A stretch of 64,000 nucleotides of DNA. It comes from Hymenoscyphus infarciens (Eukaryota > Ascomycota > Leotiomycetes > Helotiales > Helotiaceae). Made by a program: the position numbers and the translations under genes. The notes beneath the pieces were generated by a model. That model saw only the letters and a list, made by a program, of their open reading frames with translations, ran no database searches and had not been told where the DNA came from. The stretch is from NCBI GenBank assembly GCA_001414345.1, contig LLCB01000250.1:25008-89007 (forward strand), read 5' to 3'. This document shows, one piece after another, positions 10,019-21,701 of the stretch; position 1 is the stretch's first letter, and each line of letters starts with the position of its first letter.

Positions 10019-13000
10019 ATGCCGAAGAAAAAAGGACGTCGCGGCAGAGGTGGACGGAAATCAAACACAAACTCCCCCAATCCCTCAAACCCGGCTTCTG
10101 ACAATGAAGAAACCCTACCACCACCACCAACCTCAAACCCTGTTCTCTTTTCTACCTCATCAGACGAGCCAAAAAGCCCTGGCAAAACAGGCCAACCAAA
10201 CCCGCCAAATCCACCAAGCCAACAAGAAGGCGGGAGAACTGGATCCAAAGACTCCGGAACCGCTAGTTCCACCACCTCAGACGAGGTTCGTGAAATAGAA
10301 AGGATGGTCGCCGAAAGCGAGGGCGGCGTGGACCAAATGGAGACCGTGGAAGAAATAGAGAACACCGACACCGATTTACCGTTCCAGCCGAGACCTGAGG
10401 ATATACAATTTGGAGGGGCATATGATATTCCCGAGGGGGAAGAAAGACTAACTAGTAGGTTGGCGAGTCTGGCTGATGATGAGGATGATGATGGCCCAGA
10501 CGACGACTACGTAGATGTAGACACAGACCTTCCACATACCCATCACACAGCCGCAGGACATGCACCCCAAATGGCTCAACAACCACAGCAACCAGAAGGA
10601 CCCACGACCAAAGAAGCATACGCAGCCAAAGGATACGACACCGACCTCTTCGCCCTACCAGCCGACCCCCGCGGACCATATTCCGAAGGTCAAACCCGTC
10701 CCCAAGTATTCAGTGGACCTGGGCCAGCACCAGCACGCAAGACGTTCAAGGAGAAGAAGGAAGAACATGAACGGAAAGTCAAAGCAAAGAAAGGGAATAC
10801 ACCCTCGACAGAATCTGGAGCCTCGTTGGAGGAACCAGAGAAGACGAATGATCGGTCCAACCCTCCTCTAGACCCCATGTTTGCACCCCCCACCAGTGTC
10901 GAAGGTCCTTACGGGTCAGGTGTAATCGTTCCCGTTATGGGAGTTGATGACCCAGGACCACGAACCCCTATTTTAGATAGATTAGGGGCTTGGGCAGACC
11001 GAGTGGCAGGAGAAGGGAAGAATCCAGAAGACATTCCTCTAGGACAGAGAGACAAGGGGAAGGGTCCAGAAAACGTGGCTGAGAAACCTAAACCCAAACC
11101 CCTCAACCCAATGTTTGAAAATTACCCACCGAGAAATGATGGGGCTTTCGTGGGTGGTGCTATTCCTGAAAAGATTCTCAAGGCACCAGTGATGGGGAGA
11201 GATGATGCGACTGTTGGCCCCAGAAGTCCTCGTTTACCTTTCAATTTGGGTCCTCCAATAAGAGATCAGCCTGATCAGCCCAAGAAAGACGAACCCAAGA
11301 AGGATGAACCCAAAGAGGCACCAAAGGACACCAGAAAGGAGACCGCAGCTCCTCCCACAGCTCTTCCCACGGTTCCTCCCATAAGAGATCAGCCTGATCG
11401 GCCCAAGAAAGACGAACCCAAGAAGGATGAACCCAAAGAGGCACCAAAGGACACCAGAAAGGAGACCGCAGCTCCTCCCACAGCTCCTCCCACAGCCCCC
11501 AAAGAGAACACCCAAGAAGAGCCCAAGTCCACAGCTACGACCAAGAAAGCTCCTGGAATCTTCCATCCACCCCAACCGTCAGGACAACCCGCAACTAAAG
11601 ATGGCAAAATAGTTCGGGGCCCAGTAATGGGTGTCGCTGACGAGAAAGAACTTAGGAGACAAACCCCGATACCAGTGAAAAGCGCCAGAGAGCAAGCCGA
11701 GAAGGGCGACGGGAAGAAGAGACCTCAAAGTATACTTGACGCAGCTAAACCAGTGGTATGTTCTTTCGTCTCCCTCTCCATTTGATTTCTCCCCCAGCCC
11801 AAACCCAAACCCATCAACGTCGACCCCACAAAGATCCCCCTTTTCCCACCAAGTCTCTCAGGCCTCGCTACCCATCAATGTCCCCAATTCTCGTCCCCTT
11901 CCTCGCTCGAAACAAAAAACCGCTAACTCCTTCCCCAGACAACCCCGGAAATAGAAAAATGGAAAGACTACATCCGCAAAAACCCCGACAAAGAATGCAC
12001 AACCCTCGGAGAACAAGCCCTCCTCTCCCTGCACAACGCCCAAGACAACCTCACCTCGGAAATATTCAAATACCGCGCCGCAGCCGAGCTCTTCCGCAAG
12101 AATTACCACCAAGCAGATGAAGACGTCCGCTCGTACCAGAACCTGATAGCAAAGCTCAAAGACGAATATGCACAGCGCCTCGAGAGTCAGAAAGAGAAAT
12201 ACAAGGAGAAATTGAAAGAGGCGTATAAAACGGATGGCATGGGCAAGTGGAAACAAGAGAACAAACGATTGACCGAGAGAGTCGAGGTGTTGGAGGGGAT
12301 GGAGAAGGGGCACGAGTGGTTGATGAAAGAGTGGCGGGTGAAGTTCAATCAAATGGGTGAACAGGTAATCCCGCTCCAGAGGAAGTTGAAGGAAGTTGGC
12401 GAAGAGAATGTTATCCTCGGAGACCGACTTGAGGGGGCAGACCGAGAGGTTGAGGTGTTGGAAAAGCAGATTGAGGGCCTGAGAAAGGAGAGAGGACCTC
12501 TTTCCGACGAAGTGGTGGAAGGAAAATATAAAAGGCGAATAGCGAGAATGAGAAAAGAAACCGAGGAGTTGAAGAAGCGACTGAATGACTACGGGGCCAT
12601 TAGCATAGAGAGGGATAAATACTACGACCGACTTTTAGCGCGAGACCGGGAGGCTACCAAGCTTGAAATACAGCTTGACAACTTCAAAAGTGATATGAAG
12701 TTAAATCGCGACACAATGCTAAAGAGCCAATGCGAGAGGGAGAAGACAAGATTGCAAGAACAAATTGACGAGTTGGAACCGCTCAAGGGTGAGGTGTGGA
12801 AATTGAACGACGAGTCGAATGCACAGAAAGCCGAGCTTAGGGAACAGAAAAGAAAGATTTCGGCACTGAATGATGAGATTTGGGAGATGGACAACGATGC
12901 CAGCGAGCGCATTGATACGTTGCAAGCGGAACTTGAGGCCGCGAGACAAGATACACTTGGCGCCCCCGAAACCCAAGCATCGCGACAATGCGAGCGAGAA

Positions 13001-13952
13001 AAGGCGAAATTACGACAACAAATTGTCCAGCTGGAGGAAGATCTTAGAGTCGATCTGGAAGCATCTAAGAAGGAGAAAAGCTTCTTGGCGAATGCATGGA
13101 AGGAGAAAAACCAAGAGTCCAAAAACCAAAAGAAGCACCTTGAAGAGAAGATTCAGGAGATTCAGTCCCAAAAGGCGGAGCTTGAGGAGCAATACAGCCT
13201 CATTGATTCGCTCGAAGCGGAAATTAGGGATTGGCAAGAGAACCCTGAGAGAGGAGGTAACCAAGCGGATCCCGACAGCCAAGCAGCAATAAAATGCGAG
13301 AGAGAGAAGGCGATATTGCAAAGACGAATCGACGAGTTGAAGAAAGATTTGGACAAAGCAAAGAAAGAACCAGATTGGGAAGTTGGTCCGGACCCCGATT
13401 TCGACTTACCCTCATATACACCATTTAGCTTGAGTACGACTTCCCCCTCTCCCCTCAAAAAAGAGAAAGATATACTAACACCCCACAACAGAAGACCTGC
13501 AATCCAAAGTACTATCATTCGGTCCCTCGTCCCCTCTAACGTACAAACTAGCAATCACCCGCTGCAAAGAAGGCATTCACAACTGCCGCGTCTCGCGCGC
13601 CCTCCGAGGGGCCGCCAACGGCGACGCACGAGTAGCCCTCCTAGCAAGTCGTGAAGCCCTTAAAATAGCCAAAGATATCGGTGACCCAACAGTTATAGCA
13701 AGGAGTCATTACTGGTTTGGCTACGCACTCTGGTATTGTTTCGAGGTGCTAGAAGCTTGGGAAACATTCGAGGAAGGGTTGAAGGTAGAAGGTGCTTCCG
13801 ATCAGGTGAGGCAGGATCTGCGGCATTGGATTGATTATTTTAAAGAGGAGGGCGAGAGATTGAACGGGAATTATAAGGGACCGACTAGGGAGAAAGCTCC
13901 GTATGTTAGGAAACTGTTGACGGAGTTTTGGCAGAAGGATGGTGATGATTAG
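10019..13952 (+). CDS. Large disordered / coiled-coil protein with C-terminal TPR-like domain
   Basis: Unrecognised protein of about 1230 residues. Exons by eye: 10019-11755, 11939-13433, 13492-13952; donors GTATGT (11756) and GTACGA (13434), acceptors CCCCAG and CAACAG. The 11756-11938 gap could instead hold two small introns, since an earlier CCCCCAG acceptor exists. Residues 1-580 are Pro/Lys/Glu/Asp-rich and disordered, start with a basic patch (KKKGRRGRGGRK), and contain three copies of a PVMG-x-x-D motif plus a 41-residue tandem duplication. Exon 2 is about 500 residues of heptad-rich coiled coil, with CEREKxxLxxxIxxL recurring four times. Exon 3 gives a TPR-like helical pair (ASREALKIAKDIGD, then WFGYALWYCFEVLEAWETFEEGL) resembling the C-terminus of the upstream gene. 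A scaffold or adaptor role is inference only. No membrane segment or signal peptide is visible. Confidence 0.8.
11252..11497 (+). repeat. 123-bp in-frame tandem duplication (two copies)
   Basis: Two nearly identical 123-bp units (from 11252 and 11375) encode 41 residues each, with IRDQPD, KKDEPKKDEPKEAPKDTRKE and APPTA blocks, inside the disordered half of the coiled-coil gene. Each unit also contains the smaller KKDEP repeat. They differ at only a few positions, so the duplication is recent. Confidence 0.9.
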
Positions 13953-14049
13953 ACTTGAGGGAGAGGATGATATGAATTGTTCTCTTTCGTATTTTTTTTG
14001 TAATATGATGGTTTTGTTTAGATATTTTCTTCGAGCTTTGCGAATTGGA

Positions 14050-15324
14050 TTACAATGGCAAGATACTGCTCATCGGAATCTCCCAGAACCAGCCTGCTAT
14101 AACCATGGCACCAACACTCATAGTCAATGCCATGAGAAAATTGACTTCGTTGTTGTCGAGTATGCCCAATAAACCACTCTCAACAACTCGGCTTGGTTTT
14201 TCGTCGCCAAAAGTTGGTTCCCGCCATTTCTTCGTGGCATCATATCGATCTGGGTCTCCCATCTTCTTATCCAGGTCATCCTCAATTGTTTGAGTTGGGA
14301 TCGAGTTTTTGCCCTCTCCATTTAAGAAATTCTTCTTGACTTCTGCCCGTTTCTTGTAATGCATGCTGCTTGGTCCGGATTTGGAAACAAGAACTGTCTT
14401 TCCACCTTCTCCCTCAACGATGCGACCTGTTCTCGTGTCAACCACACTTCGTTGTAACCAGCCACCCAGGAAACTATCCAGTAGACTTCCCAAAGCACCC
14501 CATATAGCCATGGCGAAAGAGAATCGTTGTCTCTTCATCAAGGACCAACCGTACGTCGGCAGAGAAGCCGGACAAAATGGGAGTAACGCAACAGATGCTG
14601 CGACGATAATGAGCGAGCCAAGTAACCCCGCAGCAAGACCCCCAAGCGTCACACCCCCATTTGTTCCCGGAGGCACTTGTCGAAGTGTGAGGGATGTGAT
14701 GAGACGTGGTTTGCTCTTCGAAAGAATGCCCAGTTCCGAACTAAATGTATCCGCGGCCACTGCGGCATAATTCGCGATTATTCCGACTACCAAGAGATCT
14801 CCGGGCCAGGAGTAACATGCTTCTACGGGAACGAGGTTTTGATCGCGTTGGTAAAGTTGGTAGGCATGGAGGAGGGTAAGGACTGAAGCGACTCCGGAAT
14901 TTGCGAGAACTGTAGATAATAGATTAGTCAATTATTTCAATGACAAGATGGAAATATGCGACATGGTGTTTCAAGGTATGGTGTTTACCTTGAATATGTG
15001 TTCTCGCGCCCTCGCCGCCCGCATTCCCAGAGGCCTGCATTGTAAGTTTGGCCTTGACATCGTGCTTCACCTGCAAACCATCAATCAGTACAAATCCAAT
15101 CCCGCACAAGGATAAAACAAGAAAATGCGAGTCCAGACCTTCGTGACTCTTGTGCCAGCAAGGAAGAACACGATCAAGAGCGCAAATGGTAAATTCCACG
15201 GGTGTACGGCGTGGGCAGCAGCTGTCAGAACCGCCGCGACGATTCCGGCAGGCGTGAGAGACTTGTGCGACCATGATCGATAGACCATGGCCAGGGCAAC
15301 AGGTACGGCTATTACTGCCTTCAT
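14050..15324 (-). CDS. TMEM19/DUF92 family multi-pass membrane protein
   Basis: Integral membrane protein of the TMEM19 (DUF92) family, about 375 residues; the family includes plant PGR and phytyl-phosphate kinase relatives, but the fungal activity is not established. Exons 15324-15139, 15070-14989, 14909-14050. The first donor reads GTCTGG, unusual but required: splicing there rejoins VTK to VKHDVKAKL in the family pattern. The other donor is GTAAAC, and the acceptors are TTTGCAG and TCTACAG. Several hydrophobic helices are visible: residues about 1-20, 25-55, the VLANSG region to LLHAYQL, GDLLVVGIIANYAAVAADTFSSELG (a conserved family signature), GGLAAGLLGSLIIVAASVALL, and a C-terminal FLMALTMSVGAMVIAGWFW. 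A soluble loop of about 100 residues sits before the last helix. It lies 470 bp upstream of the FAD oxidoreductase stop, on the same strand; no shared function is implied. Confidence 0.87.
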
Positions 15325-15795
15325 TGTGCGGTATCTCGATACGGATATCTGCGATGGAGAGTTGTGGTGTTGTTGAACGGGAATGAAAGGTTGGAGAGCC
15401 AGCCTGCAGGTGCGACGGGAGCTTGTGGTGAGCTTGTGACGACACGAGGGGTAGCGTAGCTTGTTGCTCAAAAGTCAACAAAGTGAGTTGAGCTTCTAGT
15501 GAAAGCTGTATTTCCAAGTTTGGTTGCATGTCGCCAAATGTCATATAGGTACGTATTCTACAAAAAATAAAATAGAGGAACAAAATCAGATTAGAGCAAT
15601 AGTGAGTAAATAGTGAAAGTTGCCTTATAAGTTCCGTGGCACGTTTTCAATTGTCCCAAATGTTCTGCCTCGGCAAACGGATATCAGATTTATCTTATTA
15701 GTGAAGTACTAGTAAGCTCTCGGTTCTCGATCTCAAATATCACCATCTACTAGCACAGTGTTAGTAACTTAGTCCCAGCAAATACCAACCAAACA
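15325..15795. other. Spacer between two - strand genes
   Basis: About 470 bp, AT-leaning in its middle. It must hold the promoter of the TMEM19-like gene and the 3' end of the FAD oxidoreductase gene. No other feature seen. Confidence 0.4.
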
Positions 15796-17297
15796 TCAAA
15801 CAAAAACCCCCCGCATATCCTTAACCCTTACCTCATCACTCCCCCTCGCCTCCCCAACCCTCTCCGCACTCATCCTATACGACTCCGGTAAATCAACCTC
15901 TTCCACCTCGCTCCCCAACAGCAACTCCACCGCCGCCTTCGCACTCAAACAAGCATTTGGCATGCCGTGACCAGTGAAGCCTGCACAAATCCAAAGTCCT
16001 TTGCCACCACCCAGTTCCTCACTTACTTCCCCAACCCACGGTTCGCCATCCCGACTGTATCCCATAATCCCACTCCATTCATGGGTAGCCTCCAATTCCG
16101 TTACTTCAGGTGCAGTTTGCAAATCAAGAGCATCGATGAGTGCACGTCGGAGATAATCAGCAGCGGGCGGTGAGATGAAAGAATCATCTGAGATGCCAAC
16201 ACCTGCATTCGCGCCATAATGTCGTCCACCTCCAAACATTAATTCCCCTCCTTTAGCTTTCGATTCCGTGGAATGAGGAGATGAGGAGAAAGGACGTTGA
16301 ACAAGGTAATCAGATGTATAAACCGTATGCACATCATCATACCCCACAAACCCATAGCTATGCTCCAAAGGCTTGTGAGTGGAGGAAGCAGGACTCATAG
16401 CAGTGGGTGGAAGAAGCGCACTCATTTCTCCCTGTACTGGCACGATGAGATCGCTAAATTGGGGGAGGAGGGCAGAGGTGTATGCATTCGTCGTTAGGAG
16501 CACGTTTTTCGCTGCTATCATTCCGCGCTCTGTGTGAATAATCCAAGCACTATCCTCGAATTTCTGGAGATGCGTTACTGGAGTATTAGTTTGCAAGTTG
16601 AATTTCGATTCCTCGCTCTCGAGAAGTTTTTCTAGAAGCCAGCAAACGAGTTTATAAGGCCAAAGCGAAGCGGCATTTTCCTGGACGAAAGCTCCCACAG
16701 CTGTTGGGATGCGAAGATCCGAGAGCGATGGATTGGTTGATTCCGTGGTGATAACTTGAACTTGTTTCGCCAACTCCGGAGCATATTTCTGTAAGATTTC
16801 CAGAAACAATAAACCCTGCTCAAACATTCCCTCATCGGTGAAAGCATGACATCCCTTCACAGATCTCCATTCACAAGGAATTTCATTCTCCTCCACCAAC
16901 TTCTTGAGCGTCTCATAGTTCCTCAATTCAAAAGCCGAAATTTCGGGTCCGGAACCGTAGACTGCTGGTTGGCAATGGCCTCCATTCTATGTTCGTCAGT
17001 TGATGCTCATTCATGAGACAGGGATTGCGGACTCACACGACCAGTGGCACCCCAACATGCTTCTCGAGCTTCTAACATTACTACATCGAGATCTTTTCCG
17101 CGAACATCTTGGAGGAGGAAATGAGCTGCGGAGGCGCCGGCGATTCCACTTCCTATGATCACTAAGTCTGCTTTGGTGGGGAGGGAAGAAGTGGTGCGGT
17201 GACCGAACAGTTTCTTAGAGGGTTCTCGATGCCAGAATGAGGCTGTTGATTTTGGAGTTGGGAGGGAGGATTGTCCGCTGGGTTTCGGGACCGTCAT
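15796..17297 (-). CDS. FAD-dependent oxidoreductase (DAO family)
   Basis: Flavoenzyme of the D-amino-acid-oxidase/glycine-oxidase fold (DAO, PF01266 type), about 483 residues; the amine or amino-acid substrate cannot be read from sequence. Exons 17297-17037 and 16986-15796 with a 50-nt intron (GTGAGT...ATAG), which restores GATGRNGGHCQP, the segment that covers the flavin. The dinucleotide-binding GSGIAG is at residues 49-54 after the hydrophobic strand ADLVII, and EAREACWGATGR follows the second strand. Near the C-terminus are a W-S-G-I-M-G-Y-S-R-D-G-P-W-V-G-like block and CAGFTGHGMPNA, the second FAD-contact motif of the family. No signal peptide, and the end (GVFV) is not a clear peroxisomal signal. 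The terminal few codons may be off by one base because of a C-run near 15810. Confidence 0.88.
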
Positions 17298-17495
17298 TTT
17301 TGAGATTTTTGAAGAAAATAGGATGAAGGAAAAAGAGTTTGGAGTTTGGAGATGCTTTATATCGAGGTTGCGATGTTATCACGGAAACGAATCGCAGCCA
17401 ATGGTAAGTGGGGGAAGCCCTTCCACGTGACGGCCTTTGTCCCTTCACCTCCAGCTGGAAACTTCTCATTCTATTTACGATCTAGAAACATCTTC

Positions 17496-18160
17496 TTAAT
17501 CCGAGTCCTCCTCCCCAAGAGCCGTCTCCTCACCGCCCTTCGAATTCTCAAACGCTGCTGTGGCTTTTTCAAACGCCTTATTGTTCCTGGCCTCCAGTTC
17601 TTGAGCTTCTCCTTTGACACTTGGTGGTGTTTTTTCCAACATGATTTTGGAGAGGTCGATTGCTGCTTCGCGGTTTTTGGCCATGTTTTTCTTTACGAGA
17701 CCTGGTTGTTTGATTTGTGTCAGTGCGAGAAGGAGAAAGAAGCAGGTGGGAGAGTGAAGGGATGCGGAGAAGAGAGAGAGCTCAGGGGAGACACACCACC
17801 AACATGCAACTTCTCAAACGTCTCTTTATTCTCCACCATGAGCCCGAGTTGGGTTTCTGTCAAGGAAACGATTTTCTTCATTTTCTCGAGGGTTTCGATA
17901 CTTTCGGCTTCAGTTGGTGTGAGTCCCTGCATCAATTAGCATCCATTCATCCACATCTCACATCCCGGAAACCAGGAGTCAGGAAATGACTTCACCTCAA
18001 ACTCCTTAATCCCCTTCCTGATAGTCGAAGAAATGGAGTTACTCTTTGTACCGAGTTTTACCGCGTCGCCCAATTTCAACGCTGGCCCCTTTTCCACAAG
18101 TTTAACTGTTTTGCCGAGTTTCCTCTCGATGTCTGTGAGGTTCTTGTTTACTTTGTCCAT
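17496..18160 (-). CDS. Small HsbA-like helical protein, no signal peptide
   Basis: Three exons, 18160-17996, 17926-17797, 17701-17496, give about 166 residues. Splice sites: GTGAAG/GATGCAG (branch GCTAAT) and GTGTGT/ACCAG. The product is mostly amphipathic helix. Its pattern (VNKNLTDIERKLGKTVKLVEK, then ISSTIRKGIKEFEGLTPTEA, then VSLTETQLGLMVENKETFEKL, then a terminal helix before EKTPP) resembles the hydrophobic-surface-binding-protein-A (HsbA, PF12296) fold. Secreted HsbA proteins begin with a signal peptide; this one begins MDKVNKN and so looks intracellular. The C-terminus is acidic (EEDSD). The ATG choice is supported by a TATA box about 135 bp upstream. The family call is tentative. Confidence 0.75.
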
Positions 18161-18292
18161 GGTTGCTGTATTTGTGTAATTTGTTGGCTTGTCTGGGAGT
18201 GTGGATTTGAGACTTGATATCGTGATGAGTTGGATTGAGAGTTTGAGAGTTGATGAATTGGTGAGATGAAAAGAGGATGGGGAGTTCCAATC

Positions 18293-18299
18293 TTTTATA
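18293..18299 (-). promoter_or_regulatory. TATA box of the HsbA-like gene
   Basis: The reverse strand reads GTATAAAAGA about 135 bp upstream of the ATG at 18160, with a pyrimidine- and A-rich leader between. This is a standard-looking fungal TATA element and argues against upstream in-frame starts. Confidence 0.6.
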
Positions 18300-20357
18300 C
18301 CTCTCATTCCATCCCATCTCATCTTCTACTCCATTCAATCATGGCAACGCAACTTCACATGTTGCCTCATCTGCACAGCTCCCTCGAACCGTGCACAAGC
18401 TCAGAACTGAGTTGTCCCGAGGCTGTGTTATGTTTTGTTGTCAAGAAAGGCTAAGAAGCGATGCGAGAGATACCCAATGCGGTAACACCTTGATGCGACA
18501 CCATAAATTGCGGGTAAACCAGTATTTCCGTAACTTTTTTGTTTCGGGTTGAGCTGCACCAGAACCGTCTATGCTTCATGGCATAAGGTTTTACCAGTGA
18601 CGAGAAGATCGGATGACGGGGCTGAGAGAATCATGCCGAGGTACGATGGATGACTTGAACGAACTTCAAGAGAAGAGTATAGGTCGAGAGTTGTGGGATT
18701 TGTAGGATTTGCCTTGGGAAGAGTTTGGTCGATTGTGGGGGGTTTTGAAGTCAATGTTGGCATCGTCGCATCGGGTATTTGCTGCACTTCTGAGGAGAGA
18801 TATAATTTTGAAGCGAGGAAACCCAAGAAGTAACAAAATCAAGGGACGGATGTGAAGTGCCTCGAGCAGGTCTCTTCTTCGCTTCGAAGAAGTGACTCTA
18901 TTAAACTAAGGTCTCCAAGGACTCTTTCATTTCCTCATCTTCATATTACTTGACTTACTCCAAGTTTCCAGAAATTTTCTTGTTTCTAGAGTTCGACATA
19001 ATCTCCTTCTTTAACACTCAATTCTCCTCCGAGTACTTTACCCCCTCTCTCGCTAAACTCCAACTCCACAAAACAACAAACTTCAAAACTCCAAGCGCTC
19101 ATATTCGTATGGCTTTTTGACTTCGAAGCTTGTCTAGACTTCTCGGATCACCCGACTCAAAACACCTGCTCCAATCATCTGGAAGTTCAATGTTTTGTTG
19201 CACATCGCACCGTCGATGAGATCGTTGTCGAAACCTAGAAGACGACGGCGAGCGGCGGACGACGGCAAGTTGAGACTTATCTGTTAGTGAAAAAGAGCAA
19301 AGTCAAACCAACCGTTCTATCCACCTGACGTTTTCTCCAATCAAATAATAGTTCAAGGTATTTTGTTACATATCGTAATCACCGTCCGTCCGCCGTCCTG
19401 TGGAATCTCCTCGACGGCGGACGGTGAGTTGAAGTGAGAGAGAGTAAAGACAAATCTATCGTTCACCTCAAAGTTTCAACTCCAGTCATTTCCCGATTCA
19501 ACATTTTTTGTTGCATATCACAAAATATCGCCAAACGTCCCATGGTCATGATCATGGTACGCCGTCGTGGAATCTCGTCGGGCGGCGGACGGCGAACTAA
19601 GCCAACTCACAGTCGCCCTTTTTTTAGTTTCGTTTCGTTTCTAAACTCTATTCGCTCTCTACTACACCTTTCTTTTTGCTTTGTAGACTATGGCTCTAAG
19701 TAGTAAAGCGAGTTTTGTTTTATAGCAGGATAGGAGTCATTTTTAGCCCACCATCCCCCCACCTAGTTTGATTATCCACTGACAGCGTAAACAAAGAAAT
19801 CCCAACAATTCCAGTTGGCATCTTACTACACCAAGTAAATTATGGAGCATAGTGAAGTCAATTGTTTTTGCGTATTACCTATATTGAGTTAATTAGCTCA
19901 GAGCCAAAACTCAATTGATTCTCATGAGTTGTATTGTTGGAACGCACAGGAGGACCAATCACATGACTCGGTAAATCAGCGGTTACTTTATTATTTTGCT
20001 GCGTATCGCTTTATCATCACCGCGGTGGATGGTTTTCGTTGTTGACGAAATCCTGACGGTTATCGTGGCTGGCGATGAGATGATGAGAGTCCGGTGCAAG
20101 CGAACACCCCCAAAACCGCTTCATGCTCCATTGTCACTTACCTTTTCTTCTTATAAACTTTTTATTCATCTCCTATCCGTTCTTAGTCCCAAACGTACCC
20201 TTCTATTGTTTGCATCGAAGTTACAACGGCAAATTGTTTTCCCGTCTGCTCATATGCAGGAACAGGGAATAGGTTACACAGCATAAAACCAACACCTCCA
20301 AATGTTGGACTCAAACGCCATCTCCTGATTCCGTGCAAACGGCCACTCACGAAGAAA
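18300..20357. other. Intergenic region with a GC-rich degenerate repeat
   Basis: About 2 kb without a supported gene. A reverse open frame at 18763-18569 (about 64 codons from an ATG) has no recognisable sequence. The notable content is the repeat at 19160-19615, listed separately, with a weak possible fourth copy near 19990-20085. Confidence 0.45.
19160..19615. repeat. Degenerate ~145-bp tandem repeat, three copies
   Basis: Three diverged units begin near 19180, 19345 and 19490. Each runs from a TTCAA-x-TTTTGTTGCATATC-like start, through CGTCG/GGAATCTC-like sequence, to a CGGCGGACGGCGA-like end followed by AGTTGAG or a related string. In the second unit the GC-rich block also pairs with an upstream CACCGTCCGTCCGCC as an imperfect hairpin (19381-19432). 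It is much more GC-rich than its surroundings and shows no TA-rich decay. Confidence 0.65.
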
Positions 20358-21581
20358 ATGGGGCATTTTACGGCCATGACTAGGTGGAGGTGTGAGATTT
20401 GCGAAATTGATATGTCGTGGTATTGTCACCACGAGCACATTTCTGGCGAGGAACATGCAGCTGCGGTTGTTGCAGCGGGGAAGGACAACCCGAGCAGAGT
20501 GTCTAGAGCATCGACCTCGGGAAGCGATGAAAAGCGATGGACATGCACTATCTGCCAAATGGAAATGGAATTGCAAAATCGGGAATCACACCTGTCTGGT
20601 AGGCGACACGTATCGAATGCAGCAAAAGAGGAGCGGGAAAAGGTGTTCCAAGACTCGACTGCGCAAAGACCCAGCTCTCAAAAATCCAGCGCCCAAAAAC
20701 CGACAACCCAAGAAGACAGTAAACGATGGACGTGTACTATTTGCAAGGACGTAATGCATATCCAAGGACGGGATTTTCACCTATCTAGCAGCTACCATAA
20801 CAAAGCAGCGAAAATGGCAACATCCGAGGCGGAGGCGAGAGATTTCCAAGCACCAAGAGCTCATACAGATGGAACAATATGGAAGTGTACTGTTTGCGAT
20901 ATTGAAATTTCGGAAGGGAACAAAAAATCTCACCTCTCTGGCAAGCAACATAAAATTGCTGCTCAGTCCCTCTCAGAATGCAACAGCAACTCGACAAGCT
21001 CTGCATCCATGACTGTGAAACTACCTTTAGCAAGCAGTGGAGCAGATGCAACACCCGAGCAATCGCAGTCAGCTATTCTCGATCGCGTTCAAAAACTGGT
21101 CAAAGGTATCAAGGTACCTCAAGAAGCAACACCACAACCACATCACCAGAGAGCTGGTAATAGTGGGAAGAAGAAGAAAAAGAAGGGAAGCAGAAACCAC
21201 CAGGTACTGTGACTCTATAATTCCACCTACCCCGCTAACAAAAACAACTAGGCTCCAACCGGACCCCTCGACTCCTTCTTCCTCTCTTATGGCGACTTTC
21301 CATATGATTCTTCCCAACCGCCCGCAGATTCATCACGTTCCTTCGAAAATTATCTTACGAGAAGATGGTACGAGCGAGACAGCTACTCACCTGACTCGCC
21401 GGCGACATTGAAAGACTACAGAACAGATCATCGGGAACGATATCAAGCAGCACTTACTTCCGAGTTCAACCTCTGGTTCGGAACGGAAGAAAATCTCACG
21501 GGTTGGCATTCTCTATGTCGTGCGATGTGCAAGGTCAAGGGAAGTGTTACAGGCATTCAAAAGTGTGAGGTGGAGAATTAG
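20358..21581 (+). pseudogene. C2H2 zinc-finger gene, 5' part, truncated by copia insertion
   Basis: Exons 20358-21203 and 21252-~21527 (intron GTACTG...AACTAG, 48 nt) are host sequence; translation then runs into the LTR and stops at TAG 21579-21581, giving about 391 residues with an LTR-encoded tail of about 18. Four U1-type C2H2 fingers are visible: WRCEIC...HHEHISGEEH, WTCTIC...ESHLSGRRH, WTCTIC...DFHLSSSYH and WKCTVC...KSHLSGKQH, at about residues 10-30, 60-85, 120-145 and 175-200. A lysine run follows (GKKKKKKGS). Exon 2 begins a second conserved region ending FNLWFGTEENLTGWHSLCRAM, whose continuation lies 5.6 kb away at 27126. Such fingers bind dsRNA or DNA. The truncated reading frame could still be expressed; whether it works is unknown. 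Confidence 0.82.
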
Positions 21582-21701
21582 GTATTGATTGCTACTAGGA
21601 GAGAACTATCTACTGTGCGTAGGAGGGAGTATAAGTACTCTAAGAGTAAGCTAAACCTAATCGGGTAGCTATTATAAGAGTGAATATCTAATATAATAAT
21701 A
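21528..21701 (-). repeat. 3' LTR of the copia element (left copy)
   Basis: 174 bp. The outer (left) half keeps unmutated C and G (TGCAAGGTCAAGGG); the inner half is mutated (GCTATTATAAG where the other copy has GCCATCACAAG). It supplies the stop codon for the truncated C2H2 frame. Confidence 0.85.

Noticed and set aside
10560..11607. Long overlapping frames on the minus strand and in other + frames of the Lys/Pro/Glu-rich exon
   Set aside because: Shadows of the repetitive GC-biased coding frame; no start context, splice sites or recognisable protein.
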